A DNA stretch of 64,000 bases from a virus: positions 1-64,000 of IMG/VR virus record IMGVR_UViG_3300037827_000415; one strand, written 5' to 3'. The notes under the pieces are model-generated. The model was not told the DNA's origin, ran no database searches, and was given only the letters and a program-made list of their open reading frames with translations. Made by a program: the position numbers and the translations under genes. Positions 7,463-15,188 of the stretch are shown here, piece by piece (position 1 is the first letter of the stretch; each line of letters opens with the position of its first letter).

Positions 7463-7656
7463 TTGCCGAGCACCTTTTTCACAATCATTCCGAGCCCCAT
7501 TCTCAGCAATTCTGACAGGCTCACGCCGGCTACGTCGGCGGCACTCTTGGCCAAAGCCAGTTCCGATTTATGCAGCCTGATTCCGCATACGAAACTTTCG
7601 CCAAGCGGAGATTTCGGCCGACCGGGCTTTCGTTTTCGTTGTACGGTTTTACCCAT
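7459..7656 (-). CDS. CopG-like ribbon-helix-helix protein
   Basis: 65 residues. N-terminal basic, AT-hook-like segment (KRKPGRPKSP), then a beta strand (SFVCGIRLHKSE) and two helices (ALAKSAADVAG, SLSELLRMGLGMIVKKV) typical of CopG/Arc-type repressors. It is the first gene of the RecT operon, directly downstream of an operator-like repeat (7690-7752), so autoregulation is likely. It mirrors the first gene of the plus-strand cassette at 3008. Confidence 0.75.
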   Translation of the reverse strand: MGKTVQRKRKPGRPKSPLGESFVCGIRLHKSELALAKSAADVAGVSLSELLRMGLGMIVKKVLGK

Positions 7657-7689
7657 TAAGCACTTATGTCTATTCGGGATTTTTTCTTA

Positions 7690-7752
7690 GTTTCTGTAGA
7701 ACAGCAATTGACAGAATGCTTTTCGGTCGTCAAGATGCTGTTATACAGAAAC
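7690..7752. promoter_or_regulatory. Operator-like inverted repeat between divergent operons
   Basis: Two 17-bp arms, 7690-7706 and 7736-7752, are inverted copies with one mismatch. Each arm itself contains a small palindrome, CTGT-N3-ACAG. The right arm covers the -10 box of the minus-strand promoter (7740-7769). This is the geometry of a paired repressor site; the RHH protein encoded immediately downstream is the obvious candidate ligand. Confidence 0.75.
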
Positions 7753-7769
7753 GACGTGCGGGCAGTCAA
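7740..7769 (-). promoter_or_regulatory. Promoter of the RHH-RecT operon, TTGACT-18-TATAAC
   Basis: Minus strand: TTGACT (7764-7769), 18-bp spacer, TATAAC (7740-7745). The -10 lies inside the right arm of the inverted repeat, and the left arm covers the early transcribed region, so binding to both arms would block initiation. Confidence 0.75.
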
Positions 7770-7792
7770 ATAAAAGTAGAAAGGTCACGGCG

Positions 7793-8062
7793 ATGGCAAA
7801 GAGAGAAATCCCGGTCGGGTCGCCCAATTCGATCGCACGCTACATCGCGAACACAGACTTCGGAGAAAACGGGTTCGCGACCTTTGCGTACCACGAAGGG
7901 ATGCCTCATGTCGTCGCGGCCGGCACCTACATGCATTGCATGGCCTACATGCAGCCCGGCTATTGCATTGTGGACGTGAAACGAGTCTGGATCGTCTGGC
8001 CGACTCGCGATCGCTTCACCGGAGAACTGGCCGAAGCCTATCCGGCACCGGAGTCCACGTAG
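7793..8062 (+). CDS. Small early protein, unknown
   Basis: 89 residues, start placed by the leader variant AAAAGTAGAAAGGTCA (7772-7787). Mixed alpha/beta sequence with an aromatic, Met-rich core (MHCMAYMQPGYCIVD, RVWIVWP). First gene of the second plus-strand cassette. Function unknown. Confidence 0.6.
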   Translation: MAKREIPVGSPNSIARYIANTDFGENGFATFAYHEGMPHVVAAGTYMHCMAYMQPGYCIVDVKRVWIVWPTRDRFTGELAEAYPAPEST

Positions 8063-8064
8063 CA

Positions 8065-8394
8065 ATGCTGACCAAACAACACGTCGAAGAATTGCGAAAA
8101 CTGTTCTGCAAAACCACTCCCGGCATGTGGTCCGCCGATACGATTCAGGTTCGCGAAAACCGCTCGGCATACCGCGTGATGACGAATGCGAAGAGTCAGC
8201 CGATCTTCGATACGCTGAATAGCGAAGTTGCGGAAATCCATGAGGATGACGACTGCTACCGATGGGATGAAACTGGCCGGAACGATTTTGCATGGATTGA
8301 GCGAGTTCACAACGACTTTCCGGCAATTTTGCGGACGATCACGAATCTGATCGAAAAGGTCGCCGAACTGGAAGTGTTGCGTTCCGACAAATAA
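8065..8394 (+). CDS. Phage early protein of Ead type, unknown
   Basis: 109 residues from the ATG 2 nt after the preceding stop. It starts LTKQHVEELRKLF and has the pattern of phage proteins that open with a short helix, then a Trp/Thr-rich stretch, an acidic segment (EIHEDDDCYRWDE) and a C-terminal helix (ILRTITNLIEKVAELE). Similar proteins in lambda-like phages (Ead/Ea22) have no known activity. The similarity is one of plan and is weak. Confidence 0.5.
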   Translation: MLTKQHVEELRKLFCKTTPGMWSADTIQVRENRSAYRVMTNAKSQPIFDTLNSEVAEIHEDDDCYRWDETGRNDFAWIERVHNDFPAILRTITNLIEKVAELEVLRSDK

Positions 8395-8425
8395 TCAGGG
8401 TTCACAAAAAGTCGAAAGGTCAACC

Positions 8426-8644
8426 ATGTCTCAAATCACTTCGCCCCTTTCCGCCGCCGAAATTCGCGGCATCAAGTGGGTTTTCCGTTGCTCCGACGTT
8501 CGCCTGACTGGCGACGTCGTTGAGGGCTACAGGCCGTTTGTCATGCTCGGCGTGTGCGGCGATTGGAAACCGCTGGGGAGCGTCGAATCCGTATTGCGGC
8601 GAGTCAAGGCGACGGTTGCGGCTCATGGCGGTTATTGCCCGTAG
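8426..8644 (+). CDS. Small early protein, unknown
   Basis: 72 residues, ATG 2 nt after an exact copy of the leader element (8406-8423). Two short beta-rich segments around a central Gly/Asp turn (VRLTGDVVEGYRPFVML). No family recognised. Confidence 0.6.
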   Translation: MSQITSPLSAAEIRGIKWVFRCSDVRLTGDVVEGYRPFVMLGVCGDWKPLGSVESVLRRVKATVAAHGGYCP

Positions 8645-8657
8645 AAAGGATTCTGAG

Positions 8658-8999
8658 ATGTGCGGCTATCCACTGCCTGACGGGCTCAAGTTGCTGGACT
8701 GTGAAGCCGGACGGTGCGACCACTGCGACGAACAGGCCGGGATTAGGGCGTTTGGGCTCGACTGGTGCCCAACTTGCTGGGACGAACTCTGTGAAGCCCG
8801 TCGCGGTTGTGGCTGCTCCGAATTTTGCGATCACACGATTGCCGAACTGGGCTGCTATTCAGTGTTCGGTCGCTTCCGGCCTCCGCCGCGGCCAATCGAG
8901 CCCGACCCGGTTGACGAGTATTACGACGAGCCAGGCGGCGGCTGGGACCAAGCGTGCGAGCGGGCCGATCTTCAACGCAAACGAGCGAAGGGAGAATAA
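8658..8999 (+). CDS. Cysteine-rich zinc-binding protein
   Basis: 113 residues from the ATG preceded by AAAGGA. Eleven or so cysteines: CDHCDEQ, CPTCWDELC, CGCSEFCDH and a later C. Two or three zinc sites are likely (knuckle or ring-like array). The C-terminus is acidic then basic. The length and Cys spacing do not match a family I can name; it may mediate protein-protein contact with a host target. Confidence 0.65.
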   Translation: MCGYPLPDGLKLLDCEAGRCDHCDEQAGIRAFGLDWCPTCWDELCEARRGCGCSEFCDHTIAELGCYSVFGRFRPPPRPIEPDPVDEYYDEPGGGWDQACERADLQRKRAKGE

Positions 9000-9002
9000 G
9001 CG

Positions 9003-9701
9003 ATGGGATGTGACATTCATCTGTACGTCGAGAACAAGGTCAACGGCATCTGGCAGTCCGCGGACACGTGGGACCGCGACAAGTACGCGGACGAGGGAGA
9101 AGACGCCCGACTGTCAGTCAATCAGCATTTGTACGATGGCCGCAATTACGACTTGTTCGCGATTCTGGCCAACGTGAGAAATGGCGTCGGTTTCGCCGGG
9201 TGCGACACTGGGTCCGGGTTCAAGCCGATCGCGATGCCCCGCGGATTGCCCAGTGATGTTTCTGCCGCAGTGCTGGCCAAATCTGACCGCTGGGATTGCG
9301 ACGGACACAGTCATACGTGGCTGACCGTCTCGGAACTGATCGCCTACGACTGGACACAAAAGACGAAACTTCGAGCATTCGTCAATGCTGCTGAATTCTG
9401 GAGATGGGAGCGGTACGACCGCCGACAAGGCGAGAGTCCCAATGAAACATGCGGAGGAATCGACGGGCCTCGAATCCGCAAGATCAGCGAAGCGGAGATG
9501 CGGGCGTTGCTGGAACCTTACGGCCAAGAGTGGTCGGCGGTCCCGCGGATCGCAAAAGAACTAGAGCACGTCTACTGCCGTTGCGAATGGGAACTGCCGT
9601 ATTACAAGTGCTGCCGGAATTTCCTTGCCGACACGCTCCCGCAGTTGTGGCGACTCGGTCGGCCGGATGATGTTCGGATCGTTTTCTGGTTCGACAATTA
9701 A
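9003..9701 (+). CDS. Conserved phage protein of the MGCDIH family
   Basis: 232 residues beginning MGCDIHLYVE, the hallmark of a conserved family found in many phages and some bacteria, with a further Asp/His-rich block (DGRNYDLFAILANVRN) and several Trp-rich segments. The function of the family is unknown to me; the invariant CDIH and later Asp/His residues suggest a metal site. This is one of the better conserved genes in the cassette. Confidence 0.8.
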   Translation: MGCDIHLYVENKVNGIWQSADTWDRDKYADEGEDARLSVNQHLYDGRNYDLFAILANVRNGVGFAGCDTGSGFKPIAMPRGLPSDVSAAVLAKSDRWDCDGHSHTWLTVSELIAYDWTQKTKLRAFVNAAEFWRWERYDRRQGESPNETCGGIDGPRIRKISEAEMRALLEPYGQEWSAVPRIAKELEHVYCRCEWELPYYKCCRNFLADTLPQLWRLGRPDDVRIVFWFDN

Positions 9702-9711
9702 CGGTGAGCCA

Positions 9712-9870
9712 ATGACCAGCGAACGCTGCCCAGACTGCGGTTCGACGAACGTGCGGCATGAAGTCGAGACGTGCCCCGATCAGCACGTCGTGACCGCGTC
9801 GTATTGGGTGTGCCAAGAGTGCGGCGAGGGATGGACGTGCCAAGAGGATTTGGAACGGGAGGCGACGTGA
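9712..9870 (+). CDS. Two-CxxC zinc ribbon protein
   Basis: 52 residues, with CPDCGSTNV and CQECGEGWTC as the two halves of a classic zinc ribbon. Overlaps the next gene by ATGA-type coupling (stop at 9868-9870, ATG at 9870). Could act in transcription or as a binding module; unknown. Confidence 0.65.
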   Translation: MTSERCPDCGSTNVRHEVETCPDQHVVTASYWVCQECGEGWTCQEDLEREAT

Positions 9871-10049
9871 TGGCGAAGAAAACTCATACCAGTGGAGTGC
9901 GTGAAGCGTTAGAGCTCGCCGCGTACGAGTTGGACCGAGCGGCGGGGCATATCCGGCTCAACTCTCGCGGCCCGGAATGTGTCGAACTGGCCGATCGATT
10001 CGATGAAGACGTGGAAGAGATCAAGCGAGTGATCGAAAAAGAGTTTTGA
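9870..10049 (+). CDS. Small helical protein, unknown
   Basis: 59 residues, helical and amphipathic (REALELAAYELDRAAGHIR, ADRFDEDVEEIKRVIEKEF), coupled to the preceding zinc-ribbon gene. Likely a helical hairpin. Unknown function. Confidence 0.6.
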   Translation: MAKKTHTSGVREALELAAYELDRAAGHIRLNSRGPECVELADRFDEDVEEIKRVIEKEF

Positions 10050-10084
10050 ACGAGCGAAACCCAAACAGAGCGAAAGGTCAACCA

Positions 10085-10384
10085 ATGCTGACGACGGAAC
10101 GGCCGCGGAAAGCGGTCTGGCGTGAGACGGTCGAGCGGGAGCAACGCGACGTGCGACTCATCATGGAGTTGCGAGTCCAGCGGGCACGGGTGCGGGCCGA
10201 GCGGATCAAGCTTCGCGAGCGACGCCTGCGGATGCTGCTGCGGGCCGTGATCGCGACTGACCCACAACTGCGGGAGCGGTTTGCCCAGTGCTTGCGGCTG
10301 ACTCCTGCTGATCGCATGGATTTGGACGTGAGCACGGAAGCCGAGTTGATGCGTTGCGTCGGGGTGGCCGATGGTTCGACGTAA
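10085..10384 (+). CDS. Arginine-rich helical protein, unknown
   Basis: 99 residues from the ATG 3 nt after the leader variant (10067-10081). Its centre is a long, very basic helix (LRVQRARVRAERIKLRERRL) that probably binds nucleic acid, followed by a small globular end. Overlaps the next gene by 14 bp. Confidence 0.6.
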   Translation: MLTTERPRKAVWRETVEREQRDVRLIMELRVQRARVRAERIKLRERRLRMLLRAVIATDPQLRERFAQCLRLTPADRMDLDVSTEAELMRCVGVADGST

Positions 10385-10643
10385 GACTTACCCTATCATC
10401 GGCGATCCGCCGCTCACCGAGCGTCAACGGCGAGTGCTGTTTCGGATGTCGCATGGATGGTGGCTGGAGTGCTCCGGCCGCGAGGACTTGGCCGGAATAA
10501 TGGGCCGGCCGGGGAGCAAGCACGCGACAGCGAGAGTGTCCGTATCCGACATGAACGCACTTTTCTTGCGGTACATCCGGCGACCGTACGATGATCCGGA
10601 ATACGAGTTGACCGATGAAGGGCGAGAGGCCGCAAAATGCTGA
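10371..10643 (+). CDS. Small winged-helix-like protein, unknown
   Basis: 90 residues. LTERQRRVLFRMSHGWWLE opens like a helix-turn-helix segment, and the C-terminal YELTDEGREAAK is the strand-turn-helix ending typical of winged-helix proteins (compare L-T-x-x-G-x-x). It is a possible transcriptional regulator. It overlaps the next tiny gene by 7 bp. Confidence 0.55.
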   Translation: MVRRKTYPIIGDPPLTERQRRVLFRMSHGWWLECSGREDLAGIMGRPGSKHATARVSVSDMNALFLRYIRRPYDDPEYELTDEGREAAKC

Positions 10644-10726
10644 CTGACCCAGTTCTGCTTTACGTTCTCGCCGGCTTGCTGGCGTTGGTGCCTGCGGCGT
10701 TGATTGGGGCTTGGGAGGGACGATGA
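10637..10726 (+). CDS. 29-residue membrane peptide
   Basis: A very short open frame of nearly pure hydrophobic residues (VLLYVLAGLLALVPAALIG), consistent with one transmembrane helix. It overlaps the gene before by 7 bp and the gene after by ATGA, so it is wedged into a translationally coupled chain, which supports it as real despite its size. Confidence 0.5.
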   Translation: MLTDPVLLYVLAGLLALVPAALIGAWEGR

Positions 10727-10953
10727 TTACGCGAGACGAAGCACTCATCTACGAAACGCTGTCGTCGCCGTGGCTCGGCTACTTCTCTTGGAAATGGCTG
10801 CAAGAGTTGGCCGGAAGTTATCTCGCGTTCAAGGTGAAGCGGAAGTACGCGAGGTACGAGCGGCTCGGCGGCATCAGGCACGATCTGGGAATGCCGTCTC
10901 TGACGAAAGTGGTCCAAGAGATTCGGAAGGGGCAGCGAAGCGATCACGAGTAA
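10723..10953 (+). CDS. Small protein, unknown, end of plus cassette
   Basis: 76 residues from the ATG at 10723 with GGGAGG upstream. Aromatic-rich middle (SSPWLGYFSWKWLQEL) and a basic C-terminal half (KVKRKYARYERL). Its last 10 bp overlap the 3' end of the convergent gene 10944-11387. Confidence 0.6.
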   Translation: MITRDEALIYETLSSPWLGYFSWKWLQELAGSYLAFKVKRKYARYERLGGIRHDLGMPSLTKVVQEIRKGQRSDHE

Positions 10954-11387
10954 GTTAACATCTCCGCGACGGACAACTGCCAAGCCCCCGCACAGAAGAC
11001 TGGACCGCTTCCGGGGGTTGCGATGATCTCCATCCGGAACTCGCCATCGCCTCCGGTGTCCGCCAAATCGCCCGTCAGCAGAAATAGCGTTCCGGGGGCA
11101 GTCCACAGAAAGTTGTAGCCCGTGTTGTCCTCAGTCCAGAGCGGATCGATGGTCACGAGCGAATCGAAGAGATAGGTCGCGATCGGCGTGAGCGTGCCCG
11201 TGTTGACCGGGGCACGCGGGTTGACCGCCAGTAAGTCGAAGAGTTGCCACGCGAACGACCCGCCAGACATTTGGGCATTGGTGAGATAGGTGCCGGTGCC
11301 GGCATCGATCAGACGTGACATGAGCCGTGCCGGATCGCCTTCGCGGATCCTCACCCGTCTAGCCGGAATGTCCGTAAACGCACTCAT
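10944..11387 (-). CDS. Virion-associated protein candidate
   Basis: 147 residues. Beta-strand-rich sequence with Gly/Thr turns (DAGTGTYLTNAQMSGGSF, TIDPLWTEDNTGYNFLW, GEFRMEIIATPGSG), a style typical of phage tail or fibre-associated proteins. Last gene of the minus-strand structural block at 10.9-13.9 kb, coupled by ATGA to the gene before it. Confidence 0.55.
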   Translation of the reverse strand: MSAFTDIPARRVRIREGDPARLMSRLIDAGTGTYLTNAQMSGGSFAWQLFDLLAVNPRAPVNTGTLTPIATYLFDSLVTIDPLWTEDNTGYNFLWTAPGTLFLLTGDLADTGGDGEFRMEIIATPGSGPVFCAGAWQLSVAEMLTYS

Positions 11388-11848
11388 GTCGCCCCCACTG
11401 CCGGACTGGCATCAATCACCATCACGCCATCCTGCGGCGGCGACGTGCGGATTTCATTCGTCTCGATTCGCAGGCGATAATAATCGCCTCGCTTGAACGT
11501 GCCAACCGCGACATTCCAAAGGTTGAGCGTGGATTGCCGCTTATTGAGCCCCGTTTCCGCCACGAGGTGAGCGTGCTCGCCCGTGTCGTCGTGATTGATG
11601 TGCGAGCACTGGAAAAGCAGCTCGGGGAATTCCGGAAGATTGAACGGCTGCGGAGCCGGCTCGATCGTGCCGCGATAGGAGTGGTTCTCGCTGTACTCGT
11701 CGGGCCGCGTTCGATGGATCACCAGTTGAGCACGCGGAGCCGGCCCGGCGTCGAATTCGGCGAAGTGGGCCGAGCGTGGGGCCTCTTCTTCGCCGTTCAC
11801 TCCGCGGTAGTTTACGCAAGAAAAATTGAATGAAAGGGGGAGCGGCAT
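11384..11848 (-). CDS. Virion-associated protein candidate
   Basis: 154 residues, beta-rich with conserved-looking aromatic and His residues (LLFQCSHINHDDTGEHAH, TFKRGDYYRLRIETNEI). It sits directly after the repeat protein (stop at 11849) and before 10944-11387. Probably a minor structural protein; no family recognised. Confidence 0.55.
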   Translation of the reverse strand: MPLPLSFNFSCVNYRGVNGEEEAPRSAHFAEFDAGPAPRAQLVIHRTRPDEYSENHSYRGTIEPAPQPFNLPEFPELLFQCSHINHDDTGEHAHLVAETGLNKRQSTLNLWNVAVGTFKRGDYYRLRIETNEIRTSPPQDGVMVIDASPAVGAT

Positions 11849-13864
11849 TTATTGTCCGTCTATTGCTTCAATTGCCCCGGCGAACACGCAAGTGGCGTCG
11901 ACCCAGTTCGCGTAGCAGTCGATCGCACACGCCCAATTCGCGTAGGCGTCGAGGGCCTCGATGCGACCCGCCACGACAATGCCTACGATAACATCGACGA
12001 CGATGCTGGACCACGGCCATTCGTGCAAGTCCAATCGCACGGCGACCGGCAGAATCGAGCAATCGAAAAACACGTCGCCAGTTTCGCGGTCGGTGAAGTC
12101 CGCCCCGGAGCTGATCGGCCAGAGGTGAAGATCGACCCGATTCTGCTGCGGCAGTTGCCGCGGGTCGGAAAACTCCGCATCGCCCGACGTGAATTCCGTC
12201 GTGCCGACTTCGCCAGCGACGGTGGGCCAGACCAGATACTCGTGCCGGTTCTCCACCGGCAACGCGAGCGTGTTGAACTGTGCTTGGTTGAACGTCTCGT
12301 CGTCACTGGAATCGCCTTGCACAGACACGGGTCGCATGAACTCGTCGTGGCGATTCTGCTGCGGCACATCGAACGTCTGCGAGAACATCAGGTCGATCGT
12401 CGTCTCGCTCGCGTCGCCTTGGCTCGACGTTGGCCAGACCAGATACTCGTGCCGGTTCTCAATGGGAAGGTCCGCGATCCAACGGGAGAAAATGTACGCG
12501 GACGGGTCGTCTTCGTTCGTGTCGTGGGCCGCACCGAACGGCAACACGAAATACTCGTGCCGGTTCTCTTGCGGGAGGGCCTGAAATGTGTCCGCAAACA
12601 CGGTATAACTCGCGTCGTCTTCCGACGTGTTCGGGCCGGCCGCCGTCGTGGGCCAGACGGCGTACTCGTGTCGATTTTCTTGCGGCAACGGGAGAACGTC
12701 GGCGAAGACCCAATAGCTCGCGTCCAAGTCGCTGCTGTCGTGCCCCGCGGAGAACGCCCGCGTGAATTCATCCTGCCGGTTCTGCTGGGGGAGTCCGTAG
12801 TCCAGGGTGAAGATGTATCCGCTCGGATCGTCCGTGGTCGGATCGTTGAACCAGACCGCTGGCCATGCGTGCTCGTCTCGCCGATTCTGCTGCTGCACGG
12901 CGTTCGGCGTGTCAGCGAACACGTAATAACTCGCATCGTCCTCCGATGCGTTCCCACCGGAGAACGTGTACGGCAACGCGAACAGGTCGACGCGATTCTG
13001 CTGTGGGGGCTCAAACGTCTTCGTGAACGAGTCCGAATCTACCACGGTCACATCGCTCATCGTCGCCGTGAATCCCGCGGACGGATTGACGAAGAATTCG
13101 TGCCGATTCTCTTGGGGCAGATCAAAGCCCGCGGTGAAGCAATCGGTTTCGCCGAACTCGGCATTGCCGTCGAGGCCGGTGACGGGCCAGAGATGATTGT
13201 CCGAGCGAACGGTGACGTCTCGCTGGAACGTGTCTGAGAACGTGTCGCTGTCGACGATCAGTGTGCCATCGCCCGAACCGCCGTCGAGCGAGCCGAACGG
13301 CATCCGCTCGTATTCGCGACGACTCTCTTGGGGCACGGCATTCCAAGGGTCTGTGAACGTGTCGCTGTCGACAAGCCCCTCCTCATTGGCGTTGCCGTCG
13401 AGAAACTGACTGGGCCGCACGAAGAAGTCATCCCGGGCCAAGATCGGCAGTTGCTCAAGAGTGAAGACGTCCGTTTCGGCCGAGTCCGAATTGCCGTCAA
13501 TTGCGGTGGCTGGCCACGGTGCGTATTCCTTCCGATTTTCCTGCTGCAGCGCGTTGTACGTGTCGGTGAACACGTCCGAGTCGACGACGGGGGCCGGGTC
13601 GTTCACGATCTCGTTCGTGTCGCCGTATGGCCAAAGGTGATTATCGCGGCGGTTCTCTTGGGGAAGCTGGTCGGTGTCTGCGAAGCAGTTGTCGTCCGAG
13701 CCGAACAACTCGCCGATGTTGGCCCCAATCGCGGCGAATGGGAACCGCTCGTATTCGCGGCGGTTCTCCATAACGATCACGTTCATCGTGTCGAAGAAAA
13801 CGTCGGTGTCCGAATCGTTGACATCGACATTCGACCGCGATTGATAGAAGAAAGGGTTCGGCAT
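11849..13864 (-). CDS. Tandem-repeat virion protein candidate
   Basis: 671 residues built almost entirely from about 16 tandem repeats of 33-40 residues. Each repeat has a core like LPQENRHEYLVWP, then a Gly/Asn/Asp-rich linker and an acidic strand ending in an aromatic (DASYTVFADTF or VDSDTFTDT). A final, divergent repeat leads to a hydrophobic Ala/Trp-rich tail with two YANW motifs. No family is recognised. The regular length, conserved Asn-Arg and Trp-Pro positions, and position in a structural block suggest a fibrous or solenoid virion component, perhaps a tail fibre or decoration strand. Confidence 0.65.
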   Translation of the reverse strand: MPNPFFYQSRSNVDVNDSDTDVFFDTMNVIVMENRREYERFPFAAIGANIGELFGSDDNCFADTDQLPQENRRDNHLWPYGDTNEIVNDPAPVVDSDVFTDTYNALQQENRKEYAPWPATAIDGNSDSAETDVFTLEQLPILARDDFFVRPSQFLDGNANEEGLVDSDTFTDPWNAVPQESRREYERMPFGSLDGGSGDGTLIVDSDTFSDTFQRDVTVRSDNHLWPVTGLDGNAEFGETDCFTAGFDLPQENRHEFFVNPSAGFTATMSDVTVVDSDSFTKTFEPPQQNRVDLFALPYTFSGGNASEDDASYYVFADTPNAVQQQNRRDEHAWPAVWFNDPTTDDPSGYIFTLDYGLPQQNRQDEFTRAFSAGHDSSDLDASYWVFADVLPLPQENRHEYAVWPTTAAGPNTSEDDASYTVFADTFQALPQENRHEYFVLPFGAAHDTNEDDPSAYIFSRWIADLPIENRHEYLVWPTSSQGDASETTIDLMFSQTFDVPQQNRHDEFMRPVSVQGDSSDDETFNQAQFNTLALPVENRHEYLVWPTVAGEVGTTEFTSGDAEFSDPRQLPQQNRVDLHLWPISSGADFTDRETGDVFFDCSILPVAVRLDLHEWPWSSIVVDVIVGIVVAGRIEALDAYANWACAIDCYANWVDATCVFAGAIEAIDGQ

Positions 13865-13876
13865 CGATCAGTCCCA

Positions 13877-13914
13877 ACAAAAACGCCCGGAACGGCCAAA
13901 GCCTCCGGGCGTTC
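13877..13914 (-). terminator. Rho-independent terminator
   Basis: Minus strand: AACGCCCGGA pairs with TCCGGGCGTT across a 12-nt loop, followed by a T-run. It ends the transcription unit of the gene at 13940-14320, just before the repeat protein gene. Confidence 0.85.
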
Positions 13915-13939
13915 CTGCGTCGAGAACCGGCAAAGCGGT

Positions 13940-14320
13940 TTACGTTACTGCGGGAGTTGTCGCTCCCGGGATAGGGGCGACAGGACTGGCGACGACCACG
14001 GGGACCACAACCGGAGCGGTCGGAACCGCGGCACCGGCCGTCACGTCTTCCACTGTGATGACGTATTCGTGGCCCTTCACGAAGGTCACGCCCGCGTCCA
14101 CATTCACGCCGGTCGCGACGAACTCCGCGGCCGGATGCCCCTGTTCGGCGAAGGCCGCGGTGTTGTCCGCGTGAGCGAACGCTTTCAGCTTGCCGGACTG
14201 AGTGACCGTTTTCGTCACTTCATTGGTCGGCTTGGCTGCCCCTTCGGCCAGAACGGACTTCACTTTTTCGCCGTGCTCTTTCTCGGCCGACTCACAGACG
14301 AAACGCAATTTCAGTGGCAT
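13940..14320 (-). CDS. Small structural protein candidate with Pro/Val-rich tail
   Basis: 126 residues. The first 85 or so form a compact alpha/beta domain (LKLRFVCESAEKEHGEKV, HEYVITVEDV), and the last 40 are a low-complexity Val/Ala/Pro/Thr stretch. The same tail style recurs in the genes at 38830, 53786 and 56814. Similar plans are seen in phage virion proteins with a flexible tail. Followed by a strong terminator. Confidence 0.55.
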   Translation of the reverse strand: MPLKLRFVCESAEKEHGEKVKSVLAEGAAKPTNEVTKTVTQSGKLKAFAHADNTAAFAEQGHPAAEFVATGVNVDAGVTFVKGHEYVITVEDVTAGAAVPTAPVVVPVVVASPVAPIPGATTPAVT

Positions 14321-14323
14321 CGG

Positions 14324-14644
14324 TCATTCTCCCGTGAAGATTGTCGAGTTTCCCGGTCCACCGAAGGACCGCGGGCCGGAGCGGATCGGCCGAAAACTCG
14401 GGTCGCGACCGGCTTCGATGTTTTCCAGCATTTGCTCCGTTGGCACACACGCCTCGCAGCCGTCGCCGCAGTGGAACCCGTTGCAGTTCTGGCAAAAGCC
14501 CGCGTACATCAACATATCGCGGCGGATGTGCAGCCCGCAATGCACGCACTGGACGGTCGACACTTCCGAGAGCACGCGGCCGGTGAGCGTGTCCGTCGTC
14601 GTGATCAGCCCGGCCTCGCGATTCGGCAGGCGACTGCGGCCCAT
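14324..14644 (-). CDS. Double zinc-ribbon phage protein
   Basis: 106 residues. CVHCGLH, CQNCNGFHC and CEACVP give four cysteine pairs and His residues for one or two zinc sites in the middle of the protein. It lies 3 nt before the 13940-14320 gene. I recall similar Cys-rich proteins near phage head genes but cannot name a family. Confidence 0.6.
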   Translation of the reverse strand: MGRSRLPNREAGLITTTDTLTGRVLSEVSTVQCVHCGLHIRRDMLMYAGFCQNCNGFHCGDGCEACVPTEQMLENIEAGRDPSFRPIRSGPRSFGGPGNSTIFTGE

Positions 14645-14650
14645 CGCGGC

Positions 14651-15109
14651 CTATTCCTTGTGGAAGAAGGTTCCGCGATACGTGGCCGTCGACGTGCCCT
14701 GATTGGATCGCAGGCCAAGGCCGTTGTTTTGCGTCGCCGGGATGACGATTTCCGAGCCTTCCGGGCAGACCCAGCGAACGGTATTCCGCTGATGGCAAGG
14801 CAGGTACGGCAAATCCTTGTTGCTCGTATACGTGGGCTCGCCAGAGAAGACGCCTTGGCCCGCAGACGACTCGCCGCCGGGGCCGCCGGGGTCGAGATTG
14901 TTCGGGGTGTAGGACGATCCAGCGGTGCCTTGGGCGGTCGTGCGGCCGATGTAAAATTCGGCGGTAGCGTCGGCTGTTGCTTGGCCACATCCTAGAATGC
15001 AGTCATAGAGTCGCATTCTGGTCAGCGGGGATGCCACGTTCTGGAAAAGGTTAAGGATCGATTTGCTTGAGCCAGCCGCACCCGAGCCGTTCGATACGAA
15101 CCGTTCCAT
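14651..15109 (-). CDS. Phage structural protein candidate
   Basis: 152 residues, first gene after the promoter/hairpin at 15122-15181. N-terminal helix (SKSILNLFQNVASPLTRM), then a beta-rich jelly-roll-like sequence with Gly/Thr/Ser turns and a C-terminal strand (ATYRGTFFHKE). The style resembles small capsid or decoration proteins such as the one at 57237-57656, though no clear identity is visible. Confidence 0.55.
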   Translation of the reverse strand: MERFVSNGSGAAGSSKSILNLFQNVASPLTRMRLYDCILGCGQATADATAEFYIGRTTAQGTAGSSYTPNNLDPGGPGGESSAGQGVFSGEPTYTSNKDLPYLPCHQRNTVRWVCPEGSEIVIPATQNNGLGLRSNQGTSTATYRGTFFHKE

Positions 15110-15121
15110 TTGAGCGAGTCC

Positions 15122-15170
15122 CCGTTTGGGCTTTCAGGCCATCATTTCGGTTTATGATGGTCCCAAACGG
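15122..15170. repeat. Two-tiered perfect inverted repeat (cruciform/hairpin)
   Basis: Outer arms CCGTTTGGG (15122-15130) and CCCAAACGG (15162-15170) and inner arms CCATCAT (15139-15145) and ATGATGG (15154-15160) are both perfect, with short unpaired junctions. It lies between the ATPase gene and the 14651-15109 gene and overlaps the candidate promoter 15152-15181. No T-run follows on either strand, so a simple terminator is unlikely. Confidence 0.8.
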
Positions 15171-15181
15171 AAACTTGTCAA
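15152..15181 (-). promoter_or_regulatory. Minus-strand promoter sharing a long motif with 61243-61272
   Basis: TTGACA, 18 bp, TCATAA on the minus strand. The block CAACGTTGACAAG, and GTTTGGG in the spacer, recur at 61243-61272 in front of the head protease gene, suggesting a late-gene promoter class. Confidence 0.6.
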
Positions 15182-15188
15182 CGTTGTT

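Noticed and set aside
11852-13237. 461-codon plus-strand open frame, with others at 13328-14995, 19927-21273 and 28785-29771
   Set aside because: They lie exactly opposite the repeat protein, lipoprotein and helicase genes; Arg/Val-rich, motif-free shadows of GC-rich codons on the other strand.
11849-13864. Regular repeats as a CRISPR array
   Set aside because: Repeats are imperfect, about 105 bp long, preserve the reading frame and vary at third positions; they are protein repeats.
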